A stretch of DNA of 64,000 nt. Source: Sialis fuliginosa (lineage: Eukaryota; Arthropoda; Insecta; Megaloptera; Sialidae). The stretch's first letter is position 1; each line of letters starts with the position of its first letter. Positions 22,575-37,500 of the stretch are shown piece after piece. The notes under the pieces were generated by a model that worked only from the letters and a program-made list of their open reading frames with translations, ran no database searches and was not told the DNA's origin. Both the position numbers and the translations under genes were made by a program. The DNA lies in the NCBI GenBank assembly GCA_961205875.1, contig OY540814.1, positions 4,632,993 to 4,696,992 of the forward strand, read 5' to 3'.

Positions 22575-25500
22575 TCAGCATCATTACGCACGCAGACTGC
22601 CCGTTACTCCACCACCGCATCACCATACTTACGGGCGGTCAGTGCGTAACGATCCCTCTTCTATGGGCGGTGGTAAGATTGCTCTGCCGCCGTCAGTATC
22701 TCCGTCACCTTATCAACAGGTTAGTTTTAAAAATGATGATTGCTAAATTGATTTAACTTGAGACTGTAAAAACCACATTATTTTTCATTAACCTTTAGAG
22801 CACTGATCTCCAAACTTTTTTGATCGCGTACTCCCAAGATGAAACTTGGCGTATCCCCAAGTATCACTTTGCGTGCCCCCTGGAGTACATATACCCCACT
22901 TTGAAGGTCACTGCTTTAGAGGGCTGGTCTTTTTTTGTAAAAATAGTGGTCTTTTTTGGAAAAAAAAAATTATTTATATGAGTAACGGATGTGCTCTATA
23001 CAAATCTCATGATTTGTATAGAGCCCCAAAAAGAACTTTGTTGGTCTGGTATGGTAGTGAATATTTTTTTCACTTTTTAAATTTTAGAAATGGTGCTTTT
23101 CTGGGTTTTTGTTGGTCTTACTGATCACGAATTTGATGTCGAATTAAGACAAATTTTCGCACTGTAGGGTAGTATTGCGAACTTGAATATAAATATAAAA
23201 AAATGTACATATAGAAGAATAAGAATTGAGAAGACTTTTCTTTAGCATAACCCAGAGCTAACAACGTGGACGTAGAAAGTTTTTTCACTTTTTTTAACTT
23301 TAATATTCGCACACTCATGCATGCACACTTAAGGTGGCTACACACGTAACTGCAAGCTTGATAAGCATGCACGATCCATCTTTTTGTACAAGCAGTCTGT
23401 AGGATAATTTTGCGCAACTATTTTAATTATACAAGCCGCTTGAAGATTGATTGAATTTGAATCATGCAAACTTGAACAAGCCCCACTTGCACAAGCGAAA
23501 CTAAACGCGTGTACCAAAGACGTATAGGTTTGTACAAGCAAATGTCAGTCATGAATGAGCTTGTAAGGATAGTTAAATATTTCAGGTCTTCATAACTCCT
23601 TCCGGTCGCGAGAAATTGCAATGTTGCTGTTAATCTTTCGTGGGGGGTTAAAGCTTCTCTCATGATCGTATCCTTTTTTTTTTAATTAAAGGTGTTACGA
23701 GTGACAAAAGGTTCAAATAAGTTCCTTCATTCATTCTGAGATAATTATGCCAATCACGCGGATATATCTTCAATTTACTCAGTAACTTAATGTGGGAATA
23801 GGTTTTTCTTTTCATTAACCAATCTTTACACCACATACCACGTTTCTTCTTTCGCGTTTTCCTCTTGTGGATAAGGCAAAAAGCAGCCAAAGCGAGCGCA
23901 TCGTCGCCCGAGCTTAACATAGTCCAAGCGCAAACTGGCACTTGTTTAAGCATACTTGTACCGTGTGGTGGTGTCAGGGAAATTGTGCTTCAGGGGTCAA
24001 AACTGGTCAGTAAAATCAGTAAAAGTCGCTTTTTTGTAACCCGGTCAGTTAAAGTCAGTTTTTTGGGAAAATGGTCAGTTTTTTGGGTTTGGCACTCAAA
24101 GTTTTCACATCGGAGCCCTATTTATCGTGAAAAAACTCACTATTTGACTTCAAAACGACACAATTACGGTGAAAATATATTCAAATTATAAATAATGTTC
24201 TATTTTGTTTACTCATTTGTATTGTTTATTGCAAACTTTTAGAAGATATTTTATGACATAATTGTAATGTATGTATACGTGAACATATAAACAACATAAT
24301 CTCACTCTAGCACTGGCTATACCAAGTTCTATAAGAAAAATTAACTATAATATTTGTTACTTTTGTTATGAACATTATAAAAAGGTGGTAAGGGTTAGCT
24401 ATGAGGATGGTGGAGGCCAATAATTATAAAAGTATTTTTTTAATACATAACACCAACATTTTTTAACTCGGTTCAGAAAGTCAGTATTTTTAGATTTCTG
24501 TATCAGTAAAATCAGTATTTTTGAACACTGAACTTGTTTCGACCCCTGGTGCTTGTACAAAAAGATGGATCATGCATACTTGTCAAGTTTGCAGTTATGT
24601 CTGTAGTCACCTTTACACACACACACACATATGCAAGCTATCTACCTGCCAAATTTCATTGAGATTGGTTCAGCAGTTAAGCTGTGAATAAGTAACAGAC
24701 AGACAGTTACTTTTGCATTTATAATATTAATATGGATTATCAGCCGCAGATTTAGGTATGGGCAACATGGGCTACTGCCCAGGGCGGCAGATTCTGGGAG
24801 AATACAACTTTTTTAGTTTAATAAATAACAGTATCTAAAAAAAAAGAATACAGAAAAATACTCCGATTATCAAAACGATTTTTCTACATCTTGTAAAAAT
24901 TAGTAAAAATTTGTAAAAAATAGGTTATATTATTATTTTCCCTTGGTAGGATTATAACTCAAAATATTATCATACTATTAAATTAGACATTCTTAGACTT
25001 TTTAGAATTATTTAATTATAGTACAGGAAAATTAGGCTAAAAATCGACCTGAAAAGAACATAATTCTTATATCTCTTTTTTTTTGTTTTAAATCACTTTT
25101 TTATATATATACTTTAAGAATCCAATGAGTCCCGAGTTTTAAGGCTGTTGGGTATGTGAATATTGGAGGGGGAAAGGTTGCGCGTAGATAGCTTTTATAT
25201 TATTGATGATTTTCTTTAATAACACATTGTCTTAATTTTAAATATTATACACCTAATATCTATTTTAGGGTTCCGTAGAAAACTAGGAACCCTTATAGTT
25301 TCGCTCTGTCCGCCCGTCCGTCCGTCCGATAATTTAGATAAAATTTGGTATACGAATGTAAATTGATAACTCAAAAACAAAAATGATGAAATTTTGAAAA
25401 AAAAAATTATTGGACCCCATTCCAATAGACTGAAAAATAAATTCAAACTTTTTTTCACTTACCTACCCAATCAAGTGGGGTGTCCTTGGATAGGTCTTCT

Positions 25501-28500
25501 AAAATGCAACAAAACATGTCAAGTGACCTTTTGATTTTAACCCTTCAGTCACGATATATTTGCTTTTCAATGTCATTGTCAGAGCGTCCCCACCTCTCTA
25601 ATTTCTAAACTCTTAATTCAAAAAATCTGAAAAAAATCTAGAATGTAGCTTTTAAATAGTACTTTCACTGAAAATTATAACGAACACTGTCAAAAAATTC
25701 TTTGGACCCCCCTCCCATAGACTGAAAAGCGTACTTACATTATTTTCATGCATTTGATTGAACATGTCCATTTTACCCTGCTTTTCCCTCCATAATTCTA
25801 ATAATTTTACATAATGACAACATTATTTTACAAAATATACTCACTAACATAATATAAAATAATCCGTTGAATCTTTATTTATAAAAACTTAAATATTCAC
25901 GATTTTTTATCATGGAGTTAGTCGTTTTGTATTTTGAGTTATATCTTTGTATATAAAAAAAATATTTAAAGATACCATTTGCTACAGTTTTCATAAAAAA
26001 GTTTTTGTTTGAAAACCCTTAGTTTTTGAATAATATTATAAATATACCGAGATATACAATTTATAAAGCTCAAAAACTCTCTTTAGTAATGAATAATTCA
26101 GAGAACCTCTGATTGTTATAACCAAAATAATTTTTTATCGGTGCAACAGTATCACCTAAACATGTCCCCATATGAACAAAAATAAATATAACCCACTAGA
26201 AAGAGCTAACAATTTTTTAAAGCATCGGCAATACGCGGCCGTTCTAAGCTGTTTATGGAGGGATTCTCCTTCATAATTAAAAAAAAAATAGAATGGTTAC
26301 ATTCTATGAGACATATATTATCCGATTTTCATAAAATTTGTTTGTAGAACATGATAAGCCGGTAAGTGATAAAAATCAAGACTAGCGTCATCGCTTATTT
26401 GAAGCGCCCTACTTTAAATTAAAATACCGGCTAAAGCTCCCTAGTCCTGACTAGGGACTGTTCGGTTTTTTAAAGATAAAGTATTTCTGAAGCCATTTCA
26501 GGAGGTATTTCTAATATTTCCATTTTTTCCTTAATAAAACCTAATTTTACTGTACATGTGTCAATTTTATGTAAATAAATATTTACTGTTACAAAATAAT
26601 TAATTTTGCCTTACTATTTATTTTTTTGTCATTCTATAACCCTCAGTACTCTTCCCAACATTAATTTGGACCTCATTAATTACTTAATGTACGTTATAAA
26701 CTATTTAATACAGGGACATTCATTATTTTCATGCATTTGATCTAACATATCCTTTTTACCCCACTTTCCCCTAAACGCAACAACTTCTGATCTTGGGACT
26801 CATTGAAATGAGAAATACTATTGGATACATTTCCAAAATAAAATTTAATCTAATAATTATGTTTTAATTAAAATTTAATTTGCCTGTACTATTAATAAAA
26901 TATTATTAAATTCTTTCTCTACAGCACAGTTATTAAGAGCATTTGCTCACCCTAGACGTGTTTCTAAAAATTGACTTACGCGGTGTTAGAATGTAAGCAA
27001 CGACTATTATCCTATATAAGTGAATTGAGATTATAAAATTTCTCATAAATTTTGGGTTTTTACTAAAAAATCATTAAAAGTGTATATTAAAATACCATTT
27101 GTTTGGGGAAGAAAATTATTTTAGGATCATTCAAAAAGTCAACATTTATTTAATCAAAATTAATAAAATTAATAAATTAATTAATAAAATTACATGAATA
27201 GGTAGCCATACAATCTTATCAAGTTGATTTCCATTTATAAATGCACAGAGCAGCTTATGATTGACTCAGTTTGATAACATAACTGTTTCAAGTTACAATA
27301 AACAATTACTTGCTTATATTTGCATAGACATATCAGATTTGATTCATTTAGTTGTTAGTAGCAAGTTTTACAAGTAACGATTTCTATAAAACTTTTGTTT
27401 AGTGTTATTTTAATAATTAAAAGAACAAAATATATTTTTTCATATAAAATTCATATAGTTCAGTGTTTTTTTTTTTAATTTTACTTTTATTTGTCAAATA
27501 TTGTTTTAAATAAATTGTTTATTTGAGGTTAGTTTTTTCTATAATTTCATTTGCAAAAGTATTAGTCCAGGAACATTAGGTTTTCACTGGGGAAAAATTC
27601 GCAATAAGCTGAATTTTTGTATACACCTTCATTTTGTCTTTATAAATAAGGTACCAAAAGTCCCCAACAATCCCATGCGAGCATACTTTTTTACAGCCCA
27701 CAAAATTTGCTAACAATTAGTTTTAAGTAAATATCTAATAGATACAGAGATATTTACTTAAAACTAATTGTTAGTACCTTTTGTGGGCTGTAAAAAAGTA
27801 TGCTCGCATGGGATTGTTGGGGACTTTTGGTACCTTATTTATAAAGACAAAATGAAGGTGTATACAAAAATTCAGCTTATTGCGAATTTTTCCCCAGACA
27901 CAGTTATTTTTCATCTAAATGTACTGGACTATATACAAATAAATACAGAATGAAATAATGAAATTCTACAAATCTTATTAATTTACTTGTTTTGTGAGTT
28001 AATTATTTTCAATTAACAAATATCAAACTGATATTTTATAGACAATACTTTACTAATAAAGTATTCTTGAACAAGAAATTTTGACAATAAAGCATTCACT
28101 TAATAATTACTATTTTATAATATTTTGTTCTTAATTAATTTAATTTTAAATACTGTGAACAGGTCGGACAATATCATCCACCACCGCAAGCACTTCCGTC
28201 TAATCAGTTGCCTCCTCCAGCTCATAGTGGACGTAGTTCTGCGACTGTTCCTCCTCATTTGTTGAAGCCTGGTGCTACAAATGTAAATATGGCTCATGCT
28301 GTTCAAACACATCCACTCGACTTGGGTATATCATCAAGTTTACGCAGAACTGCTGAACAACCGGTACTTGAAACAAAAAAGCGCCGAGTCGAGTCGCCAG
28401 AAACAACGCCTGTAGATTTAAAACCTGGTAACTTTTATAAATATCTTTACTAATTATTATTTGATTATTTATTTGTTGAGTTATTTAAAGGTACATTCAA

Positions 28501-31500
28501 ATGTTTCAGTGTCTGTGGCCGTGAGTCCTGCTCCCTCCAGTCCTTGTGTAACACCCGCGCCACCTCCGCAAGCAACGCCCCCACCTTTACTGGTATCTGC
28601 TGACTCGGATAAATCTAATAGCCCGGGACCGGCACGTAGTTCGACCGCAACGCCACTCCGACATTTGAAGAAAGCTTGGTTACAACGACACACGGGTGGT
28701 GAAGCGGAGGAACCGACACCGTTACCACCTACTCGGTCTCCAGTACCTGTCGTCATGCCGATAGTCAAGACAGAAATCAAAACAGAAGTTAAAACAGAAC
28801 CTGTCCGTGTCAATAACGACGGAAGGAAAGCTCCGGCCGCGGATACGACTGTCAACGGACACCTGACTGATCCAATCAAGACTAATGATTCGTCTAGTTC
28901 GGATCAAGAGCAAGATCAAAAGGCTCCACCGAAGAGGAAACCTCCTAAAGTGAAACGTAAAAAGGGTGGAGGTAACACACGAAAAGATAAAAAGAAACCG
29001 ACGGTAAGCGGGAGCGGCAGTGATAGTGATAAAGACACGGCTAGTGATAAAGACTCCGATTCAGGAGCCAGTGTAATACAACGTAAGTTGGCAGCCAAAG
29101 AAGCTAAAAAGCGCGGTCGGCGTCCTAAAGGTGCAAAGCGTGCTCCTCGCGAAGAGGTAGCCGTACGAGATCCGTTTCGTAAGCCACCTCTCAGTCAGCT
29201 GAAGAAGACCGGTGAAAGTTTTTTGCAAGACGGAGCTTGTTTTGAAGTAGCTCCTAAGCTCGCTAAATGTCGTGAATGCCGTTGGACACCTAATCAACGC
29301 TCTAAAAACATGCCTAGTAATATTTTTTGTCGTTTTTATGCATTTCGTCGTTTACGTTATACTAAAAATGGCCAACTCGCAATTGCTGGTTTCTCTGATC
29401 CCCACAAAGATGCTACAGAAGTAAGTTTAAAATTTTTTTTTGTATTTTATGTATGGAGGTTAGGTACAAGATATAACACTGTGATATCAGAATGAAAGAT
29501 TACAAAACTCTTCAAATTATTGTACATAATTGTATAAGCATACAAAATATGTAATTTTATGGAAACTTGCTTAACACATACATATTTTTAGTAACTAACA
29601 ATAAACATTAAGCGCCGATCCACACTATCGTGCTGCCGGTCCCGGTTCGATCTTGCTCCAGTCAAATATTCAGTATAGTAAATACTGTATCGGAGCGTGA
29701 CTGGACCGAGACTGGCACGATACCTATAGTGTGAATGCTTTCATTATTTATTGTTTATTTATATTTGATTTGAGCGAGACCGGACCGAGACCCAACTGGG
29801 ACCGACACGGTAGTCTGGATCGACCCTAACTGTTTTATTTATTTTTGATTTTTACATGCATTTTTAGTATAAAAAAATTAATTCTAATATTTCCAATAAC
29901 TTGTCCTAATCTTTGTAGTTTATATTACTCATTAGTTGATTTTGTTTATTTTTATAGCAATGTATTGTAGTTATAAAAATGTACCGGAACTGACATTTTC
30001 AATCCTAATCGGAATAAAATATGAAACCGGATTTCTTTCTTAGAAACTGACTATATATAATTCGATCTTAGAATGAAATAAAAACTTATCAATAAAACTA
30101 ATGATTGATCGGTAAAAAATTAATAACTTTTAAAAACATTATGATGGATTTAAAAAAAATGTGATTGAAATTCAATGATTAATGCCTGGTATTGTAAAGA
30201 AATTTGCTCGGGAGCTAATGCTATCTGCGGGGTATTAAATAAAAATGACAACCGACTGACAGTTGAAATGAATGATATGGTTTATATGAATCATCTTGGC
30301 GCTTGTGCATTAAATAGAAATCAGCGATTTAAAATAAGTGGTGACAATTTTACCCCATAAAATGCATAGCATTTACATAGTACTTTTAATACCACTGTTC
30401 TAGAATTCTAAGTAAATTCATGATTTGTCACCTTACAGATAGCGTTAGCTCCCAAGCAAATTTCTTTATAATAACTGGCATAAAAGGAAATTAATATCAA
30501 TAAATTCTTATTGTAACGCTACACCGTATTATTATTGATTTAATGACACCTAGTGTCACATATTATGTACAGTTAGAGTTGCCAGATCTGCTTAAAAAAA
30601 AATAGCGGACAAACGGGGCCAGCTTATGCAGAAATAAAAACTGAAAACTTTTTTTTTTGGTCGCGCCAATTTCAATTCAGGTTAAGGGCCGCACCAAAGC
30701 TTGCTGTAGATTACGTACCATTTCATCATAAAGCTTTTGAATAAAAAAAAAATGTCCACTATTTTGTGAAAAAAAATAGTGAACATAATGTGAAAAAAGC
30801 GGACTGTCCGGCAACCCTATGTACAGTCTATTTACTAAGAGTGTGACCGACATAATTTTCACACAAAGTATCATAGATATACTATCAGTACTACAGTGTT
30901 TTTATATTAATAAGTCGTTGAATCACTGCCATTGTCAATTATTGCATCACTGTTTAAGGCATATTTTTCACTAAAACCCAGTACTTCTAAACATGCAACT
31001 TTACTGGGTCCGCAGGAGAAGTTTATTCAGAGGTTTCATTGAAAATATTACATTCTCCGTGCTTCGGTATTTTAGATTAAAAACTCGTAAATAAGTTTGA
31101 ATACGATAAAATAATATCTTTCTTTTTTTCAATTGCCTTGTTATTGTCACAGCGATAGTAGGGGGTTTGTAGAAAATATGAAAATATTATCTGTTTACCC
31201 TCTTTGTTTGATATTTATCGTGTCTTATGGCGGATCATCAATGGTGTTTGTTGTTAATCATTTAGTTGACAGATGCCTTTGACTGTTTAATGTATTTTGC
31301 AGCCACTTCTGTGACATTTTCAGTCCTTTCGGATACATACAAAGGAATACAGCTTAGATTCTTTTGGTGTATGCGGTACTTAAAATTAAAGACGTTTTCG
31401 AGGGAAGGTAGGACAATAACTGAGTCTTTCTGTAGGGGACGATATGATATAATATGCTCGCTCATAAGTTTTCAAAATAACCAGTTTCCAAACACAAGTT

Positions 31501-34500
31501 TTCCTGATCACACTCTTATTAGATTGATTGTATGTATATTGTATATAATATGTTTTTAGAAAAATAACTATACTAATTGTAAGTATGAATGTCAGAAAAA
31601 TCCTGCTCAAATTCTGGTACACCCCTAACAGTTAAAGATAACAGAGAATAAAAATAATGCAATTAGATTAGTTTCAGTTACAGACTAATGTCTTGTTTAT
31701 TTTTTGTTTAACCCTTTAACGCCCAACTTGACCATTTTTCGACAACATTTTCAGTGGTGTGTAGCACTAACTTAAAATCGTTCAAAAAATTCTTGAGATA
31801 CCATTTCTAACGAAAAATCTTATGTACTTTTAGAATCCGGTATCAGAATTGTCGAAAAATGTAACAATAAAAAGTTATAAACAATTTTTCGCAAAAAAAC
31901 GTGAATTTTTGAAAAAAAATTTTCTTTTAACTTAAATTTCCGAATGGAAAGAGGGTTCACTCGTGCGTCTAACACGTATAGATTTGGTCAATGACATGTA
32001 TACTTTATTTTAAAATAGTTTCAATACCGAAATTCAACATGGCGGCCATCCAAACAACCCCTTTACCAACAAACTTATCTAGAATTGTTCGTGATTTTTT
32101 TTCTCGATTAGGATCGACTTGAAGAAAAAAAGTCATAGAGCAAGAATTGATTAGAATTGATTAAAGAATACGTGTGAATTTTTTCAGAATTTTTGGAGCG
32201 ATTTTTGGATTTTTGGATATATATTACATACATATTGTATATAGCGGCTAAGAACGTTCAACAATTTTTAGTTCAATAAATACTAACTCTACGAAAAAAA
32301 AGTTATAGAACAAAAAGTGCTTAGAATTGATCAAAGAATACGTGTGAATTTTTTCAGAATTTTTGGAGCGATTTTTTGGATTTAAAAAAAAATGGCCTTA
32401 TCCAAAAATCCAAAAATCGCTCCAAAAATTTTGAAAAAATTCACACGTGTTCTTTGATCAATTCTAAGCACTTTTGGTTCTATAACTTTTTTCGTCAAGT
32501 CGATCCTAATCGAGAAAAAAATCACGAACAATTCTAGATAAGTTTGTTGGTAAAGGGGTTGTTTGGATGGCCGCCATGTTGAATTTCGGTATTGAAACTA
32601 TTTTTAAATAAAGTATATATGTCATTGACCAAATCTATACGTGTTAGACGCACAAGTGGACCCTCTTTCCATTCGGAAATTTGAGTTAAAAGAAATTTTT
32701 TTTTCAAAAATTCACGTTTTTTTGCGAAAAATTGTTTATTACTTTTTATTGTTACATTTTTCGACAATTCTGATACTGGATTCTAAAAGAACATAAGAAT
32801 TTACGTTAGAAATGGTATCTCAAGAATTTTTTGAACGATTTTAAGTTAGTGCTACACACCACTGAAAATGTTGTCGAAAAATGGTCAAGTTGGGCGTTAA
32901 AGGGTTAATCAATAGTAATTTTACATTTAAATGTAATTATCCTAGCTTTGAAGGATCAGGGAATTTTACTTAGATATCTGAAACAATGGACATTTTCATC
33001 GGTTTTTGTCTTACTTTTGATGAAATGTATGAATGCTGTTGGACTCAACACCCAGAAAATATTTATATCTATCATTAAATCAAAAGTAGGGTAAAAGAAC
33101 CCATGAAAAATGGCCTTTACGTTGGATCTCTACGTAAAACCGTTTTTAAATAAAATCGCTTAGTCCTTCTAAACTGGGGACACTCTGTATATCAAAACAC
33201 AAAACGTTAAGTATCTCTATTGTCATTAGACAATGTGGTTTGAAAAAATAAAATAATATATGGTAGAGGAGCATTTGGCATTAATCTGTAACTGTTTTTT
33301 TTTTTTTTAATAGTAATTTTGAATATTGTAAATTAAATTATCTGAACAATATTTTTAAAATTTTTAGGAAGATTTACGCTTGTGGTTACCCTCAACTGGA
33401 AAACCACCTGTAGATTTAGATCGAAAAATGGCCCGATTTTTATTACGTTCTGTTGGAGATCAATTTTGTGATTTATTAGTGCAAGAACGAGATGCGCATG
33501 ATGAGCACATGTCTGATGGTAAGCCAAAGTTGCATTTAAATACATATTTCAGCCAAAACAATTATTCCATACAAAAAAGTTAAAATCTATATTTTTACAA
33601 ACTAGTTTTTAAAAAACATCTTGGTGTTTTCCCAGCAGTCTTTGTAAACTTCAAATATCGAAGCTAATACAGTAGACCTACGTACTTGCAGGATCTTAAA
33701 TTAATAAAATGATATTTTGGTGTTTATGGCCAAACTCGAGGATAACTTCAAATTTATTATAAATATTTGAATCTAACTTAACATTTATAAGTGACAAACT
33801 ATTGTTGGCCACAACGACTTTTTTTGTATATTATTATAAAAACTAATATCTTGAATACATCTAGATTCTTTATAACGTAATAATAAAAAAATAAACATTT
33901 TTTTAGTCATTAATATAACATATTTTATTATAAATATTTCTAATTTGTGTTAGCAACAAAGCAGATCAGTTATTTACAATGTTACATAATTAAAACAAAT
34001 TGTAAATATCAGAATAATTTCAAACATTATCCTATCCATAGTTGGCAGATGTTGATCTGCCAACTATGCTGTTGAGCAATTTCTAATTTATTATTTATGA
34101 TAATAAATAGAGTATATCTTTTTCAGATAAAATAGTAGCCTGGAAGCGTGTTGTGCAAGGTGTACGTGAAATGTGTGATGTTTGTGAAACTACTCTTTTT
34201 AATTTCCACTGGGCTTGCAGCAAGTGTGGTTTTGTTGTGTGTCTCGACTGTTATAAGGTAGGATTTTTGTTTAGTTTTAATCTTAAAAATTAATCTACAT
34301 ATCTATGTACCATTTATAAACTGATAAATATTATTGAGATTTGTATCTGTTACATGATGTACTTAACGTTTAACTTCTTTTGTATTACTAATTACTAAAC
34401 TGTATGTTAAATTTCGATACAGGGACGTAAAAATGGAACTATTAAAGTATGGGGTGAAGCAAGCAAAGAACGTGATGAATATTCTTGGTTGCTGTGCACA

Positions 34501-37500
34501 AATCGGCAAGCTCACGAACAAGAAAGATTGATGCTAACGCAGATAATTGCGGGCGATTCCTTAAACCGACTGGACCGAGAAGTTCACGAAGCACGGGCAC
34601 GATGGAACGTGCCACAACGTTGTGATTGTGCATTGGCTCGCGAGACTGTCGTGAACGGTAACAACGACCGTGCTAAATGTAGTGATGATGCGGATTCGCC
34701 TCTCTCGTGGTTAGCCGATGTTGCACTTAAGAAAGAACCTGATGCGTCTCACGGTTCTGAAGCTTCTGACTCTGACGAAGAGCACACCGGTGGTGGGTTT
34801 TCTACTTTACGTGAGCTGTTGGTACGTCCAGCACCTCCGTCTACAACTACTACAGGTAAAATTTATCAAATGTTTGTTGTTGAGCAAAGTACACACACGA
34901 TATGTAGAATAAACTAACCATTAGATATAGAGTTAATGGGTACTTCTTATATTTATGTAAAAAGTAGTATATGATTATTTTAGTAGTATTCATATCTAAT
35001 TGTGTGCTATAGAAAATTTTGATAAAAATATATTTTATTATAAACTAACTGGACCCGCGCGGCTTCGGTCGCGTGGACTACGGAATTATTGTTTAGGATT
35101 TAAAAAAAATATAGTTGAATTAAGTACAAACATGATTAGTTATTATTGTAATAAAAACCAAACAACACTAACAAAAACTAATCAAAACAAAAAGTAAAAA
35201 TAATTTTTGTTCTATTTAAACTTAAAAGTTAATGTGATCATTCACTCTACCCGCGTTGACTCATCATTACATCGCGCGTTATTATTATTTTACCATATAA
35301 CATATAACTTATTTAAAGTTTTTTCCTAAACTATACGACCAAATTGGATGCTGAAAAGGTCAAATTATATCTACATTAAGTACTTATGACGATGAAATAA
35401 TTTATTTCGATAAGGATTAATGTTTTGCAGGTTATAAGTCCACGTAAACAAAACCCAAATATTTTAAATTTTCTTTGTAACATAAAAGCAGTCATTGTGG
35501 CTTAAATATAAAAGTTAGACATTTGGTGTCGCTGACTTTATTGTAGATCTTTTGATTCTACACAAAATTCTTTACTATATTATTTTGTTCAATATTGAAC
35601 GGTGTTTTAATTTTTCGAATTACTCTGAAACAGTGCGAAATAGAGAAAAATGGTCAAGTTAAAAAATGTAGGTAATATCTATATCTATAATTTATGTTCT
35701 ATTCATTTTTTCGTAAAAACGAATTTTTGAAAGAAAAAAAATTATTATAATTCAAATGGTTCATAACAGAGCAGAAATATCTGCCATGAGTGTCATGGGA
35801 CTTTCTTATACGTATTACAGAGATTGAACAGTGTGTGTATTTGCCGTAGGTAACATGGGACTTTCTTATACGTAATACTGAGAGTGAACTGTGTAGGTGA
35901 ATCTAAATAATTACATAAAAAAATTCTTTCTGGCTAAATCATAAATCTTGGAAAAAAATGTATGGGGAATAAATTATAGATAATAACATACTCAACATTT
36001 TTTATCTAAAACATTTTTTTCTTATTTCAAAAATAATTCAAAAATCAAAAAATTTACAAGAGTAAACATCCGTTTTCAGTTATTACACTAAAAAAAATCA
36101 CTTGTTATATAAATATAAAATTATTCATTTTGTTCTTTCTTGTTAGTTTGTTAGAAATGTTTTAATAAACAAAGAATCACGTATACAATTCACTGTTAGG
36201 TTAGGTTAGGTTAGGTATAAGAAAGTCCCGTGGTTCCCAATCCTAAAAAATAGCTTTTTTTGGAAGTCCCAACTGGGTCTGCCCCCTTAAGTTCCGATTC
36301 ATCCATGTCCTTTGCATCTTTTTCACGTTTGTAATTCACTCAAACGTTTTGGATGTATATATTTGTACAGCGTACGATTTCATAAATCATATTGTCAGTA
36401 AAAAAACAATTTCCAAGCATGTATACGAATTTCGCAATGTTTTGAACGCCTGGTGTAAAGTTTATTAGATTTCTCTTTAGAGTTTTACTATCACCCAATG
36501 GTCGTTGACGCCATTTTGTTGTTTTATCTCGTCCATAAAAAAACTTTGTAATTAGTATGTTTTTGAAGAATACTTGAGTGCATGGTGCTGCGACAAATTT
36601 CCCCTTCTTTACAACTGAAAAATGATATGACCGTAATACACTGCCTAAACCGTTCAATATAGAACAAAATAATGTATTAAAGAATTGTGTAGAATCAAAA
36701 GTTCTACAATAAAGTCCGCGACACCATATGTCTAACTTTTATATTTAAGCCACAATGACTGCTTTGATGTTACAAAGAAAATTAAAAATATTTGGGTTCT
36801 GTTTACGTGGACTTATGTCCTGCAAAACATTAATCCTTATCAAAATAAATTATTTCATCATCATAAGTACTGAATGTAGATATTTGCCCTTTATATACAT
36901 ATTAATAACATATTATTCGTGGCAATTCGCGCGAACTACGATGAAGTGTCGCGGGGAGAAGGAAGATTCAGCGCTCGGCCGGCAGTTGTTTATTTTGTTT
37001 TCAATTATTAACTTTTAAATTTAAACAGAACAAAAATGATTTGTAATTTTTGTTCTGATTTGTTTTTTTTTTTAGGTACGTTATTATTACGATAATAATT
37101 AATCGTGTTTGTATTTAATTCAACTATGTATATTTTTCAAAAATCCTTAACAATAATTCCGTAGTTCAAGCAGGCGAAGCCGCGCGGGCCCAGCTAGTAT
37201 TATATAATTTTAGTTTGTATTTTAGGTTAAGTCAATTTATATGTCACATAATATGTGACATATAAATTGACTAAACTAATTTTTGCAACTTCTACCACTG
37301 TGACAGGCAGAATTGCAAATTAATTTATTAAAACATTTACATCTTACTGTTTGACATTCTTGGGTACACTGACACCTTTTGTATCCCTGTCTCAGTGTTG
37401 GGCGTAATCAACAAAATTTTTAGTTAAACTGATTAGTTGATTGTTTTTAATCGTGCTTAAATCAATCGCGATTAAAAACAATCGCAATTAATTTTTTAGT

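Larger units (their letters stand above)
23332..24612 (-). mobile_element. PIF/Harbinger element with transposase relic and nested MITE
   Basis: The inverted termini are AGGTGGCTACACACGTAAC and a close complement ending TGTAGTCACCT. TTA flanks both sides (23329-23331 and 24613-24615). The minus strand carries a Harbinger transposase N-terminal part. A second element (23991-24548) is inserted near the transposase start. Located in Kdm3 intron 3, transposase antisense to the gene. Confidence 0.88.

Noticed and set aside
25266-25292. Telomere-like or regulatory AGGGTTCC hairpin
   Set aside because: It occurs at the same internal position in both copies of the 1.85-kb repeat, so it is a part of that element.
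28481-28879. Antisense frame over Kdm3 exon 5
   Set aside because: Shadow of the real exon. Low-complexity antisense translation with no domain.
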